Shown: piece after piece, positions 31,551 through 39,833 of the stretch
Layout of the letters: each line of letters begins with the position of its first letter
Position numbering within the stretch: position 1 is the first letter of the stretch
Assembly: GCF_001665875.1 (NCBI RefSeq)
Contig: NZ_LZTA01000008.1
Coordinates: 1-64,000 of the forward strand
Reading direction: 5' to 3'
Length of the DNA stretch: 64,000 nucleotides
Source: Mycobacterium sp. 852002-40037_SCH5390672
Lineage (GTDB): Bacteria; Actinomycetota; Actinomycetes; Mycobacteriales; Mycobacteriaceae
Position numbers and translations under genes: made by a program
Notes under the pieces: generated by a model
Seen by the model: only the letters and a program-made list of their open reading frames with translations
What the model was told of the DNA's origin: nothing
Databases searched by the model: none

Positions 31551-31659
31551 GGATCGTGACGGCCCGCCACGCCCGGCTGCGCCGCGCTCGCGACCGTCAC
31601 TCGGGCTGGATCGTGACGGCCCGCCACGCCCGGCTACGCCGCGCTCGCGACCGTCACTA
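31551..31659. repeat. dispersed hairpin repeat, two tandem units (57 bp)
   Basis: Two units starting at 31551 and 31608 share GGATCGTGACGGCCCGCCAC and a shared following stretch ending in GCGCTCGCGACCGTCACT. They lie between the divergent MFS and FAH genes and end against the FAH promoter region. The core matches the 56-bp unit at 17291-17476. Read on the minus strand they give a false N-terminal extension of the MFS protein. Confidence 0.8.
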
Positions 31660-31670
31660 GGCTCAACCAA

Positions 31671-32477
31671 ATGCGCCTTGGTCGAATCGCCAGCCCGGAC
31701 GGAGTCGCCTTCGTCAGCATCGAAGGTGAACTCAACGATCCAGCCGAGATGATCGCGCGCGAGATCGCCGAACATCCGTTCGGCACGCCGAACTTCACCG
31801 GCCGATCATGGCCGCTGGCCGACGTCCGGCTGCTCGCACCGATACTGGCCAGCAAGGTGGTGTGTGTCGGAAAGAACTACGCCGATCACATCGCCGAGAT
31901 GAAGGATATGACCGGCCCCGCACCGGTGGATCCGGTGATATTCCTCAAGCCCAACACCGCGATCATCGGGACGAACGTGCCGATTCGGTTGCCTGCCAAC
32001 GCATCACCGGTGCACTTCGAGGGCGAGCTGGCGGTAGTGATCGGCCGGCCCTGCAAGGACGTCTCGGCCGCCCAGGCGGCGGAGAACATCCTCGGCTACA
32101 CCATCGGCAACGACGTGTCGGCGCGCGATCAACAAAAATCCGATGGCCAGTGGACCAGGGCCAAAGGGCATGACACCTTCTGCCCGGTCGGGCCGTGGAT
32201 CGTCACCGACCTCAAGCCGCTGGACCCGGACGACCTGGAACTGCGCACCGAGGTCAACGGCGAGGTCAAGCAGCACAGCCGCACCTCGCTGCTGATCCAC
32301 GACATCGGTGCCATCGTCGAGTGGATTTCGGCCGTGATGACCTTGCTGCCCGGCGACATCATCCTCACCGGAACGCCGGCGGGTGTCGGCCCCATCGAGG
32401 ACGGCGACACGGTCTCCATCACCATCGAGGGCATCGGCACCCTCACCAATCCCGTGGTCCGTAAAGGAAAATCGTGA
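31671..32477 (+). CDS. fumarylacetoacetate hydrolase-family protein (Rv2993c type)
   Basis: A 268-residue FAH-fold protein. The metal ligands are visible in [14 protein letters not shown] (ExE) and in the following [31 protein letters not shown]; the GTPAGVGP loop is near the C-terminus. The family hydrolyses or decarboxylates 2-oxo acids such as oxaloacetate, acylpyruvates and hydroxyhepta-dienedioates. ATG at 31671 follows a TAGGCT box at 31658-31663 by 7 nt. The stop overlaps the gltX start (GTGA). Confidence 0.9.
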   Translation: MRLGRIASPDGVAFVSIEGELNDPAEMIAREIAEHPFGTPNFTGRSWPLADVRLLAPILASKVVCVGKNYADHIAEMKDMTGPAPVDPVIFLKPNTAIIGTNVPIRLPANASPVHFEGELAVVIGRPCKDVSAAQAAENILGYTIGNDVSARDQQKSDGQWTRAKGHDTFCPVGPWIVTDLKPLDPDDLELRTEVNGEVKQHSRTSLLIHDIGAIVEWISAVMTLLPGDIILTGTPAGVGPIEDGDTVSITIEGIGTLTNPVVRKGKS

Positions 32478-33961
32478 CTGCACCAGCGCAAGCACAGCTA
32501 GTCCGGGTCCGATTCTGTCCCTCGCCCACCGGCACCCCGCACGTCGGAATGGTCCGCACGGCGCTGTTCAACTGGGCCTACGCCCGACACACCGGGGGCA
32601 CCTTCGTCTTTCGCATCGAGGACACCGATGCGCAGCGCGACAGCGAGGAAAGCTACCTGGCGCTGCTGGACGCGCTGCGCTGGCTCGGTCTGGATTGGGA
32701 CGAGGGGCCCGAGGTGGGCGGACCCTATGGCCCCTACCGCCAGTCGCAGCGCAGTGAGATCTATCACGACGTGGTGGCCTCGCTGCTGGAAGCGGGGGAG
32801 GCCTATTACGCCTTTTCCACGCCGGAGGAGGTCGAGGCGCGCCATGTCGCCGCGGGTCGTAATCCCAAGCTGGGCTACGACAATTTCGACCGGCACCTGA
32901 CCGATTCCCAGCGCGCCGCGTTTCTGGCCGAGGGCCGCAAACCGGTGGTGCGGCTGCGGATGCCCGACGAAGACCTCGCGTGGGACGACCTGGTTCGCGG
33001 CACCACCAGCTTCGCGGCCGGGTCCGTGCCCGATTTCGCGTTGACCCGCGCCAACGGAGATCCGTTGTACACCTTGGTCAACCCGTGTGACGACGCGTTG
33101 ATGAAGATCACCCATGTGCTGCGTGGCGACGACCTGCTGTCGTCGACCCCGCGCCAGCTTGCGCTGTATCAGGCGCTGATCCGGATCGGCGTCGCCGAGC
33201 GCACGCCGCAGTTCGCCCATCTTCCAACGGTATTGGGAGAGGGAACCAAAAAACTCTCCAAGCGTGACCCGCAGTCGAACCTGTTCGCCCACCGCGACCG
33301 GGGTTTCATCCCCGAAGGGTTGCTCAACTATCTCGCGTTGCTCGGCTGGGCCATCGCCGACGACCACGATGTGTTCAGCCTCGAGGAGATGGTAGCCGCG
33401 TTCGACGTGGTCAACGTCAACTCCAATCCCGCCCGCTTCGACCAGAAGAAGGCCGACGCGCTCAACGCCGAGCACATCCGGATGCTGGCGGTTGACGACT
33501 TCACCGCCAGGCTGCGCGACTATCTCAGCGTCCACGGCCATCGCCTCGAATTGGACGACGCCAGCTTCGCCGCCGCCGCCGACTTGGTGCAGACCCGGAT
33601 CGTGGTGCTCGGTGACGCCTGGGAGCTGCTGAAGTTCCTCAACGACGACGAGTACGCCATCGACCCCCGGGCCGCCGCCAAAGAGCTGGGGCCGGACGGT
33701 GCCGAGGTCCTGGACGCGGCGCTGGCCGCGCTGGACGACGTCGCGGACTGGACCGCGCCCCAGCTCGAAGCCGCGCTCAAGGCCGCGCTCATCGACAAGC
33801 TCGGCCTCAAACCGCGCAAGGCGTTTGGCCCGCTCCGGGTGGGGGCTACCGGGACGACGATCAGCCCGCCGTTGTTCGAGTCGCTGGAGTTGCTGGGCCG
33901 CGACCGCAGTGTGCTGCGGCTGCGGGCGGCGCGCGAGATTGCCGGGCGGGACCCCCGTTGA
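32474..33961 (+). CDS. gltX: glutamyl-tRNA synthetase
   Basis: Charges glutamate onto tRNA(Glu). In organisms with GatCAB and no GlnRS it also charges tRNA(Gln), which GatCAB then amidates. The 495-residue class I enzyme has the HIGH-type motif in [33 protein letters not shown], and KLSKR in [14 protein letters not shown] at 32474 overlaps the FAH-family stop. Both cognate tRNA genes follow directly at 34110 and 34255. Confidence 0.97.
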   Translation: MTAPAQAQLVRVRFCPSPTGTPHVGMVRTALFNWAYARHTGGTFVFRIEDTDAQRDSEESYLALLDALRWLGLDWDEGPEVGGPYGPYRQSQRSEIYHDVVASLLEAGEAYYAFSTPEEVEARHVAAGRNPKLGYDNFDRHLTDSQRAAFLAEGRKPVVRLRMPDEDLAWDDLVRGTTSFAAGSVPDFALTRANGDPLYTLVNPCDDALMKITHVLRGDDLLSSTPRQLALYQALIRIGVAERTPQFAHLPTVLGEGTKKLSKRDPQSNLFAHRDRGFIPEGLLNYLALLGWAIADDHDVFSLEEMVAAFDVVNVNSNPARFDQKKADALNAEHIRMLAVDDFTARLRDYLSVHGHRLELDDASFAAAADLVQTRIVVLGDAWELLKFLNDDEYAIDPRAAAKELGPDGAEVLDAALAALDDVADWTAPQLEAALKAALIDKLGLKPRKAFGPLRVGATGTTISPPLFESLELLGRDRSVLRLRAAREIAGRDPR

Positions 33962-34109
33962 GCAACGGGACCGCGCGTGCGGAGTGTGCGCCGAGACTTT
34001 GGTAGTCTGCACTGCGGTTTACAAAGGCCGACAACGGCTGGCGGCGGCGGACTCCAAAGAACTTATGAAAGCCCGCAATCGACGCTGACCAGCGGTTTTA
34101 GGCAGCCAA

Positions 34110-34181
34110 TGGGGTATGGTGTAATTGGCAACACAGCTGATTCTGGTTCAGCCATTCTAGGTTCGAGTCCTGGTACCCCAG
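34110..34181 (+). tRNA. tRNA-Gln, anticodon CTG
   Basis: 72 nt cloverleaf. The acceptor arms TGGGGTA (34110-34116) and TACCCCA (34174-34180) pair fully. The anticodon stem GCTGA/TCAGC encloses loop TTCTGGT with anticodon CTG (34143-34145), and the T-arm contains GGTTCGAGTCC. The 3' CCA is not fully encoded. It decodes CAG. It sits directly downstream of gltX. Confidence 0.95.
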
Positions 34182-34254
34182 CAAAACTCTCCCGGCCTCA
34201 AGCGATTAGGTGGGCTTAGCGGGGTGAGATATGCTGACTGCTCGGATCGTGTCT

Positions 34255-34327
34255 GGCCCCGTCGTCTAGCGGCCTAGGACGCCGCCCTCTCACGGCGGTA
34301 GCGTGGGTTCGAATCCCATCGGGGCTA
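34255..34327 (+). tRNA. tRNA-Glu, anticodon CTC
   Basis: 73 nt cloverleaf. Acceptor arms GGCCCCG (34255-34261) and CGGGGCT (34320-34326) pair with one G-T at the end. The anticodon stem CCGCC/GGCGG encloses CTCTCAC with anticodon CTC (34289-34291), and the T-arm has GGTTCGAATCC. It decodes GAG. CCA is not encoded. The convergent Rv2991-type gene ends 12 bp away. Confidence 0.95.
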
Positions 34328-34339
34328 CAAATATCGCAG

Positions 34340-34852
34340 TTACTGGTCGGTCCCCAGGACCGCCGGCGCGGTCGATCCGCCCACCGGCATAGCCGGCAAG
34401 CCGAGTTTGCGGTGATCCCACGAACGAGCCCGGCGGGCCACGATGCGAACGCAGACCCGCTTGTTCATCATCTGCTCGACGAACGGCTTCATGTCGTCGG
34501 TGTAGGGACCCGTGTAGCGCTCCCAGACGCTGACCCCCACCCGATGTGAGACATCGGGATCGTCGACGATCTCCGCGACGCCCTCGAAGGACACCCCGCG
34601 CAGTGTGTCGTAGGTGTGGCCGTCCTCGATCAGAAAGCTCACCCGCGCATCGCGCTTGAGGTTGATGGCCTTCTGCGACTTGGCCTTGGTCTCCAGCCAG
34701 ATCTCGCCATCGACGACGGCGTACCACATGGCGGTCAAATGAGGCTGGCCATCGGCGCCGATGGTGGCCAGGGTGCCGGTGCGGCTCTTGACGACGAAAT
34801 CGGCGATCTCGTCTTCGGACATGACGATGCTCGCGCGCTGATTGGTTCCCAT
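34340..34852 (-). CDS. pyridoxamine-phosphate-oxidase-like FDOR protein (Rv2991 type)
   Basis: A 170-residue split beta-barrel protein of the F420/flavin-dependent oxidoreductase B group: VKSRTGTLATIGADGQPHLTAMWYAVVDGEIWLETKAKSQKAINL, then DARVSFLIEDG and FEGVAEIVDD. The M. tuberculosis homologue Rv2991 is an FDOR protein; cofactor choice here is inferred. ATG at 34852 gives the N-terminus MGTNQRASIVMSEDEI. It lies downstream of the IclR gene on the same strand, separated by an imperfect palindrome. Confidence 0.87.
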   Translation of the reverse strand: MGTNQRASIVMSEDEIADFVVKSRTGTLATIGADGQPHLTAMWYAVVDGEIWLETKAKSQKAINLKRDARVSFLIEDGHTYDTLRGVSFEGVAEIVDDPDVSHRVGVSVWERYTGPYTDDMKPFVEQMMNKRVCVRIVARRARSWDHRKLGLPAMPVGGSTAPAVLGTDQ

Positions 34853-34895
34853 GCCGGCCAGTCTGGCAGGCGGTCTGCGGTGACTGTGCACTGGT

Positions 34896-34961
34896 GGCGG
34901 TGAGCGTGCACCGAGGGCGACAAATTCCCGATTACGCCGCCCTGGACGCACACTCGCCGCC
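34896..34961. repeat. imperfect long palindrome related to the one after ilvC
   Basis: A 26-nt arm starting GGCGGTGAGCGTGCAC (34896) pairs at 20 of 26 positions with the arm ending ACGCACACTCGCCGCC (34961), around a 14-nt A/T-richer loop. Like the element at 25489-25546 it carries a GTGCAC-AGGGCGAC-type segment. It lies between the IclR gene and the Rv2991-type gene. Confidence 0.6.
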
Positions 34962-34969
34962 GGAACAGC

Positions 34970-35671
34970 TCAGAGCCGGCGGGTGAGTGCTTCGGCTGCG
35001 GACAGCAGATCGGCGGCCCAGCGCGCCCCCGGGCGTCGGCCGATCCGGTCGATGGGCCCCGATACGGAGATGGCTGCGACGACGGCGCCGCGGCTGTCGC
35101 GCACCGGCGCCGACACACTCGCCACCCCCGGCTCGCGCTCCGCGACGCTTTGGGCCCAACCCCGACGCCGCACTTCGGCCAGGGTTCGTTCGGTGAATTT
35201 CGCCGTCGCGAGAACCGCTTTCTGGGTGGCCGCGTCGCTGTGGGCCAGCAGCACTTTGGCCCCCGACCCGGCCGTCATCGGCAGTCGCGCCCCGATCGGA
35301 ACCGTATCGCGAAGGCCGGCAGCGGGTTCCAGCGCAGCCACGCAGACCCGGTCGGTGCCCTCGCGGCGGTACAGCTGCACGCTTTCGCCGGTGGTTTCGC
35401 GCAACAGCGGGAGCACCGCGCTGCTGGCAGCCAGCAGTGGATCGTTGACATGGGCCGCGAGTTCGGTGACCGCCGGACCAAGCAGCCAGCGTCCTTCGTC
35501 GTCGCGCGCCAGCAGGCGATGGACCTCGAGGGCGGCCGCCAGCCGATAGGCCGTGGCGCGGGGCAACGAGGTCCGCTCACACAGTTCGGCTAATCCACAG
35601 GGTGATTGGGAGATCGTGTGCAAGATACCCACGGCTTTGTCCAGGACGCCGATACCGCTATGCTGTCTCAC
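34970..35671 (-). CDS. IclR-family transcriptional regulator (Rv2989 type)
   Basis: A 233-residue regulator. The N-terminal winged helix (IGVLDKAVGILHTISQSPCGLAELCERTSLPRATAYRLAAALEVHRLL) is followed by the IclR effector domain (PMTAGSGAKVLLAHS, REPGVASVSAPVRDSRGAVVAAISVSGP). The start is GTG at 35671. It is divergent from leuC with 85 bp between the starts. In other actinobacteria IclR proteins next to leuCD (NdgR/AreB, LtbR) control leucine synthesis, so the same is inferred here. Confidence 0.9.
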   Translation of the reverse strand: MRQHSGIGVLDKAVGILHTISQSPCGLAELCERTSLPRATAYRLAAALEVHRLLARDDEGRWLLGPAVTELAAHVNDPLLAASSAVLPLLRETTGESVQLYRREGTDRVCVAALEPAAGLRDTVPIGARLPMTAGSGAKVLLAHSDAATQKAVLATAKFTERTLAEVRRRGWAQSVAEREPGVASVSAPVRDSRGAVVAAISVSGPIDRIGRRPGARWAADLLSAAEALTRRL

Positions 35672-35701
35672 AAGGAGATACTAGCGTCTCGCATTCTGAG
35701 A
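35664..35701. promoter_or_regulatory. candidate IclR operators between the IclR gene and leuC
   Basis: TCTC and GAGA alternate here: TCTC-N5-GAGA at 35666-35678 and TCTC-N7-GAGA at 35687-35701. The middle pair also forms GAGATAC-TA-GCGTCTC (35675-35690). The first site touches the GTG start of the IclR gene. The arrangement fits autoregulation plus control of leuCD; the binding is inferred. Confidence 0.5.
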
Positions 35702-35756
35702 TCACAGCCCGAATGATCGGCGAGCCGCTAACGAGGCGAATTGAGGCGAGTTCGAT

Positions 35757-37208
35757 ATGGGAATCGACCAAGGGGCGGCGGGGGCCGCCACCAAACCGCG
35801 CACTCTGGCCGAAAAAGTCTGGGATGACCACGTTGTGGTGTCAGGCGGTGGCTCGGATCAAGGCGGGGCGCCCGACTTGATCTACATCGATTTGCACCTG
35901 GTGCACGAAGTCACCAGCCCGCAGGCTTTCGACGGTCTACGCCTGGCCGGCCGGCCGGTGCGCCGCCCCGATTTGACGCTGGCCACTGAGGACCACAACG
36001 TCCCGACCATCGATATCGACAAGCCGATTGCCGACCCGGTATCGCGGACCCAGGTCGAGACATTGCGGCGGAATTGTGCCGAATTCGGTGTGCGGCTATA
36101 TCCGATGGGCGACGTCGAGCAGGGCATCGTGCATGTGGTCGGGCCGCAACTGGGCCTCACGCAGCCCGGAATGACGATCGTCTGTGGGGATAGTCACACC
36201 TCGACCCATGGCGCATTCGGCGCGCTGGCCATGGGAATTGGCACCTCGGAGGTCGAGCATGTGCTCGCCACTCAGACGTTGCCGCTGCGACCGTTCAAGA
36301 CGATGGCGGTCAATGTCGACGGGCAACTGCCCGCCGGCGTGACGGCCAAGGACATCATTCTCGCGCTGATAGCCAAGGTCGGTACCGGCGGCGGCCAGGG
36401 CCATGTCATCGAATATCGCGGCAGCGCCATCGAATCGCTGTCGATGGAAGGCCGGATGACCGTCTGCAATATGAGCATCGAGGCCGGTGCCCGGGCGGGC
36501 ATGGTGGCTCCGGACAAAACCACATTCGAGTTCCTGCGTGACCGCCCGCACGCCCCGCAGGGGGCGCAATGGGATGCGGCGATGCGTTATTGGCAGGACT
36601 TGCACACCGACCCCGGGGCCGAATTCGACACCGAGATCTACCTCGATGCCGCGTCGCTGACCCCGTTCGTGACGTGGGGAACGAACCCCGGCCAGGGCGT
36701 GCCGTTGGCCGACGCCGTGCCGGATCCCGAGTTGATGACCGACGACGCGCAGCGGCAGGCGGCTGAGAAAGCGTTGGCGTATATGGACCTTCGACCGGGC
36801 ACTCCGATGCGCGACGTCGCCGTTGACACGGTGTTCGTGGGTTCTTGTACCAACGGTCGTATCGAAGACCTGCGGGTCGTCGCCGACGTGCTGCGTGGCC
36901 GCAAGGTCGCGTCCGGGGTGCGGATGCTCGTCGTGCCGGGCTCGATGCGGGTGCGCGCGCAGGCCGAAGCCGAAGGGCTGGGTGAGGTTTTCACCGCTGC
37001 CGGCGCTGAGTGGCGCCAAGCGGGCTGCTCAATGTGCCTGGGAATGAATCCCGACCAGCTTGCTCCAGGGGAGCGGTGTGCAGCCACGTCCAACCGCAAC
37101 TTCGAAGGGCGCCAGGGTAAAGGCGGCCGCACGCATTTGGTGTCTCCGGGCGTTGCGGCGGCGACGGCAGTTCGCGGCACATTGTCTGCTCCCGCCGATT
37201 TGAGCTGA
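35757..37208 (+). CDS. leuC: 3-isopropylmalate dehydratase large subunit
   Basis: Aconitase-fold large subunit that isomerises 2- to 3-isopropylmalate with LeuD. The 483-residue protein has [27 protein letters not shown] and the three [4Fe-4S] cysteines C364 (GSCTNGR), C424 and C427 ([11 protein letters not shown]). ATG at 35757; a GAGGCGAG stretch about 8 nt upstream is a modest ribosome site. It starts the leuCD operon and is divergent from the IclR gene. Confidence 0.96.
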   Translation: MGIDQGAAGAATKPRTLAEKVWDDHVVVSGGGSDQGGAPDLIYIDLHLVHEVTSPQAFDGLRLAGRPVRRPDLTLATEDHNVPTIDIDKPIADPVSRTQVETLRRNCAEFGVRLYPMGDVEQGIVHVVGPQLGLTQPGMTIVCGDSHTSTHGAFGALAMGIGTSEVEHVLATQTLPLRPFKTMAVNVDGQLPAGVTAKDIILALIAKVGTGGGQGHVIEYRGSAIESLSMEGRMTVCNMSIEAGARAGMVAPDKTTFEFLRDRPHAPQGAQWDAAMRYWQDLHTDPGAEFDTEIYLDAASLTPFVTWGTNPGQGVPLADAVPDPELMTDDAQRQAAEKALAYMDLRPGTPMRDVAVDTVFVGSCTNGRIEDLRVVADVLRGRKVASGVRMLVVPGSMRVRAQAEAEGLGEVFTAAGAEWRQAGCSMCLGMNPDQLAPGERCAATSNRNFEGRQGKGGRTHLVSPGVAAATAVRGTLSAPADLS

Positions 37209-37227
37209 CGTATTCGACTGTGAAGGG

Positions 37228-37830
37228 ATGAGCATGGAAGCATTTCACACCCACACCGGTATCGGTGTGCCGCTGCGGCGCTCCAATGTCGACACCGATC
37301 AGATCATTCCGGCGGTGTATTTGAAGCGCGTCACCCGAACCGGTTTCGAGGACGGTCTGTTCGCCAGCTGGCGGTCGGATCCGTCATTCGTGCTAAACCT
37401 CAGCCCCTTTGACCGGGGGTCAGTGCTAGTGGCGGGACCCGATTTCGGGACGGGGTCGTCGCGTGAGCATGCGGTGTGGGCGCTGATGGACTACGGGTTC
37501 CGGGTGGTCATCTCGTCTCGATTCGGTGACATTTTCCGGGGCAACGCCGGCAAGTCGGGGCTGCTGGCGGCCGAAGTTTCCCAAGACGGTGTGGAGCTGC
37601 TCTGGAAGCTCATCGAGCAGAACCCCGGCTTGGAAATCACTGCCAATCTTCAAGATCGAAATATCACTGCGGGAACGACGGTGCTGCCGTTCAAGATTGA
37701 CGACCACACCGCATGGCGACTACTCGAAGGACTTGACGATATAGCCCTTACGCTGCGAAAACTCGACGAAATCGAGTCATTCGAGACGGCGTATCCGGAC
37801 TGGAAACCGCGTACTGTGCCCACCGCTTGA
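37228..37830 (+). CDS. leuD: 3-isopropylmalate dehydratase small subunit
   Basis: A 200-residue small subunit. The swivelling domain has [48 protein letters not shown] and [15 protein letters not shown]. It starts at ATG 37228 or ATG 37234; AAGGGA lies a few bases upstream of the first. It is 19 bp behind leuC and certainly in the same operon. A terminator follows. Confidence 0.96.
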   Translation: MSMEAFHTHTGIGVPLRRSNVDTDQIIPAVYLKRVTRTGFEDGLFASWRSDPSFVLNLSPFDRGSVLVAGPDFGTGSSREHAVWALMDYGFRVVISSRFGDIFRGNAGKSGLLAAEVSQDGVELLWKLIEQNPGLEITANLQDRNITAGTTVLPFKIDDHTAWRLLEGLDDIALTLRKLDEIESFETAYPDWKPRTVPTA

Positions 37831-37842
37831 GTGGCCGAGCGA

Positions 37843-37887
37843 AGCCGATTTTCTGCTTGATCGGCTAACTAAACCCGGCCGATTTTT
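37843..37887 (+). terminator. leuCD terminator with alternative hairpins
   Basis: ATCGGC (37860-37865) pairs with GCCGAT (37878-37883), followed by TTTTT (37883-37887), an intrinsic terminator. The same ATCGGC(T) can instead pair with AGCCGAT at 37843-37849. The two hairpins are mutually exclusive. Confidence 0.65.
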
Positions 37888-38041
37888 AACGCCCTCCACC
37901 GGTCAAGGGCGGCAACCGGATTGCGAAAACGTCGTACGCCTTGCCGTGAAATTGCGCGTGGCTCTTGGAAATTTGCTGGGTGAGGGTTTACCGTGTCCAC
38001 TAGTTGGTTCAAATCGAGGACCACTAGCGTCGGAGGGATTG

Positions 38042-38677
38042 ATGAACAAGGCAGAGCTCATTGATGTGCTCACAACTAAATTGAACACGGACCGTCGACA
38101 GGCGACCGCTGCGGTCGAGAATGTTGTCGACACCATTGTGCGTGCGGTACACAAGGGCGACAGCGTCACTATCACCGGGTTCGGTGTGTTCGAACAGCGG
38201 CGCCGCGCAGCGCGGGTTGCCCGCAACCCGCGGACCGGTGAGACGGTGAAGGTGAAGCCGACGTCCGTCCCTGCGTTCCGCCCCGGTGCACAATTCAAAG
38301 CGGTTGTGTCTGGCGCACAGCGCCTCCCGTCGGACGGCCCGGCCGTCAAGCGCGGTGTGGTGTCCGGTGGTGCGGCTAAGAAGACCGCCGCCAAGAAGGC
38401 TCCGGCCAAGAAGGCTGCGGCCAAGAAGGCTCCAGCCAAGAAGGCCGCGGCCAAGAAGGCTCCGGTTCGCAAGGCCGCGACCAAGGCCCCGGCCAAGAAG
38501 GCCGCGACCAAGGCTCCGGTTCGCAAGGCGGCCACCAAGGCTCCAGCCAAGAAGGCCACGACCAAGGCCCCGGCCAAGAAGGCCGCGACCAAGGCACCGG
38601 CCAAGAAGGCGGCGAGCAAGGCTCCGGCCCGCAAGGCTCCGGCCAAGAAGACGACCGCACGTCGCGGTCGCAAGTAG
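38042..38677 (+). CDS. hupB: histone-like DNA-binding protein HupB with Lys/Ala/Pro tail
   Basis: A 211-residue nucleoid protein. Residues 1-90 form the HU domain ([43 protein letters not shown]). From about residue 112 the tail consists of [15 protein letters not shown] and TKAPAKK repeats and ends RRGRK, the histone H1-like extension typical of mycobacteria. ATG at 38042 has GGAGGG 4 nt upstream. The tail is encoded by near-identical short DNA repeats (38370-38650), so its length may vary between strains. Confidence 0.96.
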   Translation: MNKAELIDVLTTKLNTDRRQATAAVENVVDTIVRAVHKGDSVTITGFGVFEQRRRAARVARNPRTGETVKVKPTSVPAFRPGAQFKAVVSGAQRLPSDGPAVKRGVVSGGAAKKTAAKKAPAKKAAAKKAPAKKAAAKKAPVRKAATKAPAKKAATKAPVRKAATKAPAKKATTKAPAKKAATKAPAKKAASKAPARKAPAKKTTARRGRK

Positions 38678-38695
38678 GCGGAGTCAAGTTCTAGA

Positions 38696-38742
38696 CACGA
38701 ATACCCTTCGGGCGGCAGCGGTGCCCCCGAAGGGTATTCGTG
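38696..38742. terminator. perfect 17-bp hairpin downstream of hupB
   Basis: CACGAATACCCTTCGGG (38696-38712) and its exact complement at 38726-38742 enclose a 13-nt loop, 19 bp after the hupB stop. No T-run follows. It lies between convergent hupB and mutT1 and probably terminates or stabilises the very abundant hupB message. Confidence 0.8.
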
Positions 38743-38748
38743 CGCTTA

Positions 38749-38803
38749 GCGACGGTCGCAAGCGCGGCGAGGCCGGGCGCAGCGGGCCGCCGCCATCACG
38801 CTA
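38749..38803. repeat. dispersed hairpin repeat, single copy
   Basis: A copy of the family seen after gatA and ddlA: GCGACGGTCGCAAGCGCGGC, then GAGGCCGGGCGCAGCGGGCCGC, ending against the stop codon of mutT1 (CTA at 38801-38803). The right end overlaps the last codon of mutT1. Confidence 0.6.
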
Positions 38804-39748
38804 GGCCCGGACGTTGGCGGCCAGCGCACCGCCGATGTGGTCGGCGGCCACCAACCGGCCGTCTGACAGTGACAGCACCCAGGTGCTGCCCTTATGGTTG
38901 CGCGATTTGTCGGGCCGCACGCCGTCGCGCTCACACCACCACGCGATCAAGTCCGGAATCACCTTGCCCTGAGTGCAGACAACCGGCGTGTCCTGCTGCT
39001 CGGCGATATCCAGCATTCGGTGGCGGCCCCGTTTCGGGTTCTTGGCATAGGCCTCCTCGGTGAGGGTGGGCTCGTTGTGCACGGGCACACCCAAGTCCTC
39101 GGCAAGCGGTTCCACGGTCTGGTGGCAGCGGACCCGGTCGGCCGCATACACCTGTGTCGCACCGAAGGCCAGCAGCTGTGGAACCAGCGCCTCAGCCTGC
39201 GCGCGTCCACGTTTGTCCAGCGGCCGCTTGGCGTCGTCGCCGGAGAAACGCGATTTGCGGCCGGCCGTGCCGTGCCGGACCACCAACAGGGTTTGTGTGT
39301 CAGCGGGCTTTTTGTTGAAGTGGCGCAACACTTTTCGGTCTTGCGCATAATCCAGCTTCTGCATCGCCTCGGCGATCGGCAACCACAGCAATCCGTCGAC
39401 TTCGTCACCCGGCACGAATTCGCCGCCGGTGGCTCGCGCCGTCCAGTAATAGACTTTTTTGACACCCTGGTCGATCGGGTAGCTCACCAGGTCGACCCGC
39501 CTGCCGAGGATGGCGCGCTGACCCGTCTCCTCGTGCACCTCGCGCACGGCGGCCACCGGGGCCGTCTCGCCGGGGTCCACCTTGCCTTTGGGCAGTGACC
39601 AGTCGTCATACCGGGGACGGTGAATGACGGCGATCTCGATGTCGTGGTCGCCTGCGTCGGCATTGCCCGGTCGCCACAGCACCGCGCCGGCGGCATAGAC
39701 GACTCGGCTTCCGGAGCGCCGGGAAGTGGACGAATTATGGGTCGGCAC
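38801..39748 (-). CDS. mutT1: MutT1, Nudix hydrolase fused to a histidine phosphatase domain
   Basis: Two-domain enzyme that cleans oxidised nucleotides such as 8-oxo-dGTP and hydrolyses diadenosine polyphosphates. The 315-residue protein has the Nudix box [22 protein letters not shown] near residues 54-76, and the C-terminal phosphoglycerate-mutase-like domain starts [15 protein letters not shown] with the catalytic RHG. The fusion matches mycobacterial MutT1 (Rv2985). It lies 85 bp downstream of ppk on the same strand. Confidence 0.95.
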   Translation of the reverse strand: MPTHNSSTSRRSGSRVVYAAGAVLWRPGNADAGDHDIEIAVIHRPRYDDWSLPKGKVDPGETAPVAAVREVHEETGQRAILGRRVDLVSYPIDQGVKKVYYWTARATGGEFVPGDEVDGLLWLPIAEAMQKLDYAQDRKVLRHFNKKPADTQTLLVVRHGTAGRKSRFSGDDAKRPLDKRGRAQAEALVPQLLAFGATQVYAADRVRCHQTVEPLAEDLGVPVHNEPTLTEEAYAKNPKRGRHRMLDIAEQQDTPVVCTQGKVIPDLIAWWCERDGVRPDKSRNHKGSTWVLSLSDGRLVAADHIGGALAANVRA

Positions 39749-39833
39749 CTCAACTCCTGCAGATCAATTCGGTCAGAGCCGCAAACTCAATCAGGATGCG
39801 GCCCGGAAAACAACCGGAAGTCACCGCACAGAG

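Noticed and set aside
31485..31775. N-terminal extension of the MFS transporter
   Set aside because: The added residues come from the two hairpin-repeat units (repeated DGRERG, AGRGGPSRS) and the divergent FAH gene; no MFS protein has such a head.
38370..38650. CRISPR or intergenic satellite
   Set aside because: The short repeats are in frame and encode the known Lys/Ala/Pro tail of HupB.
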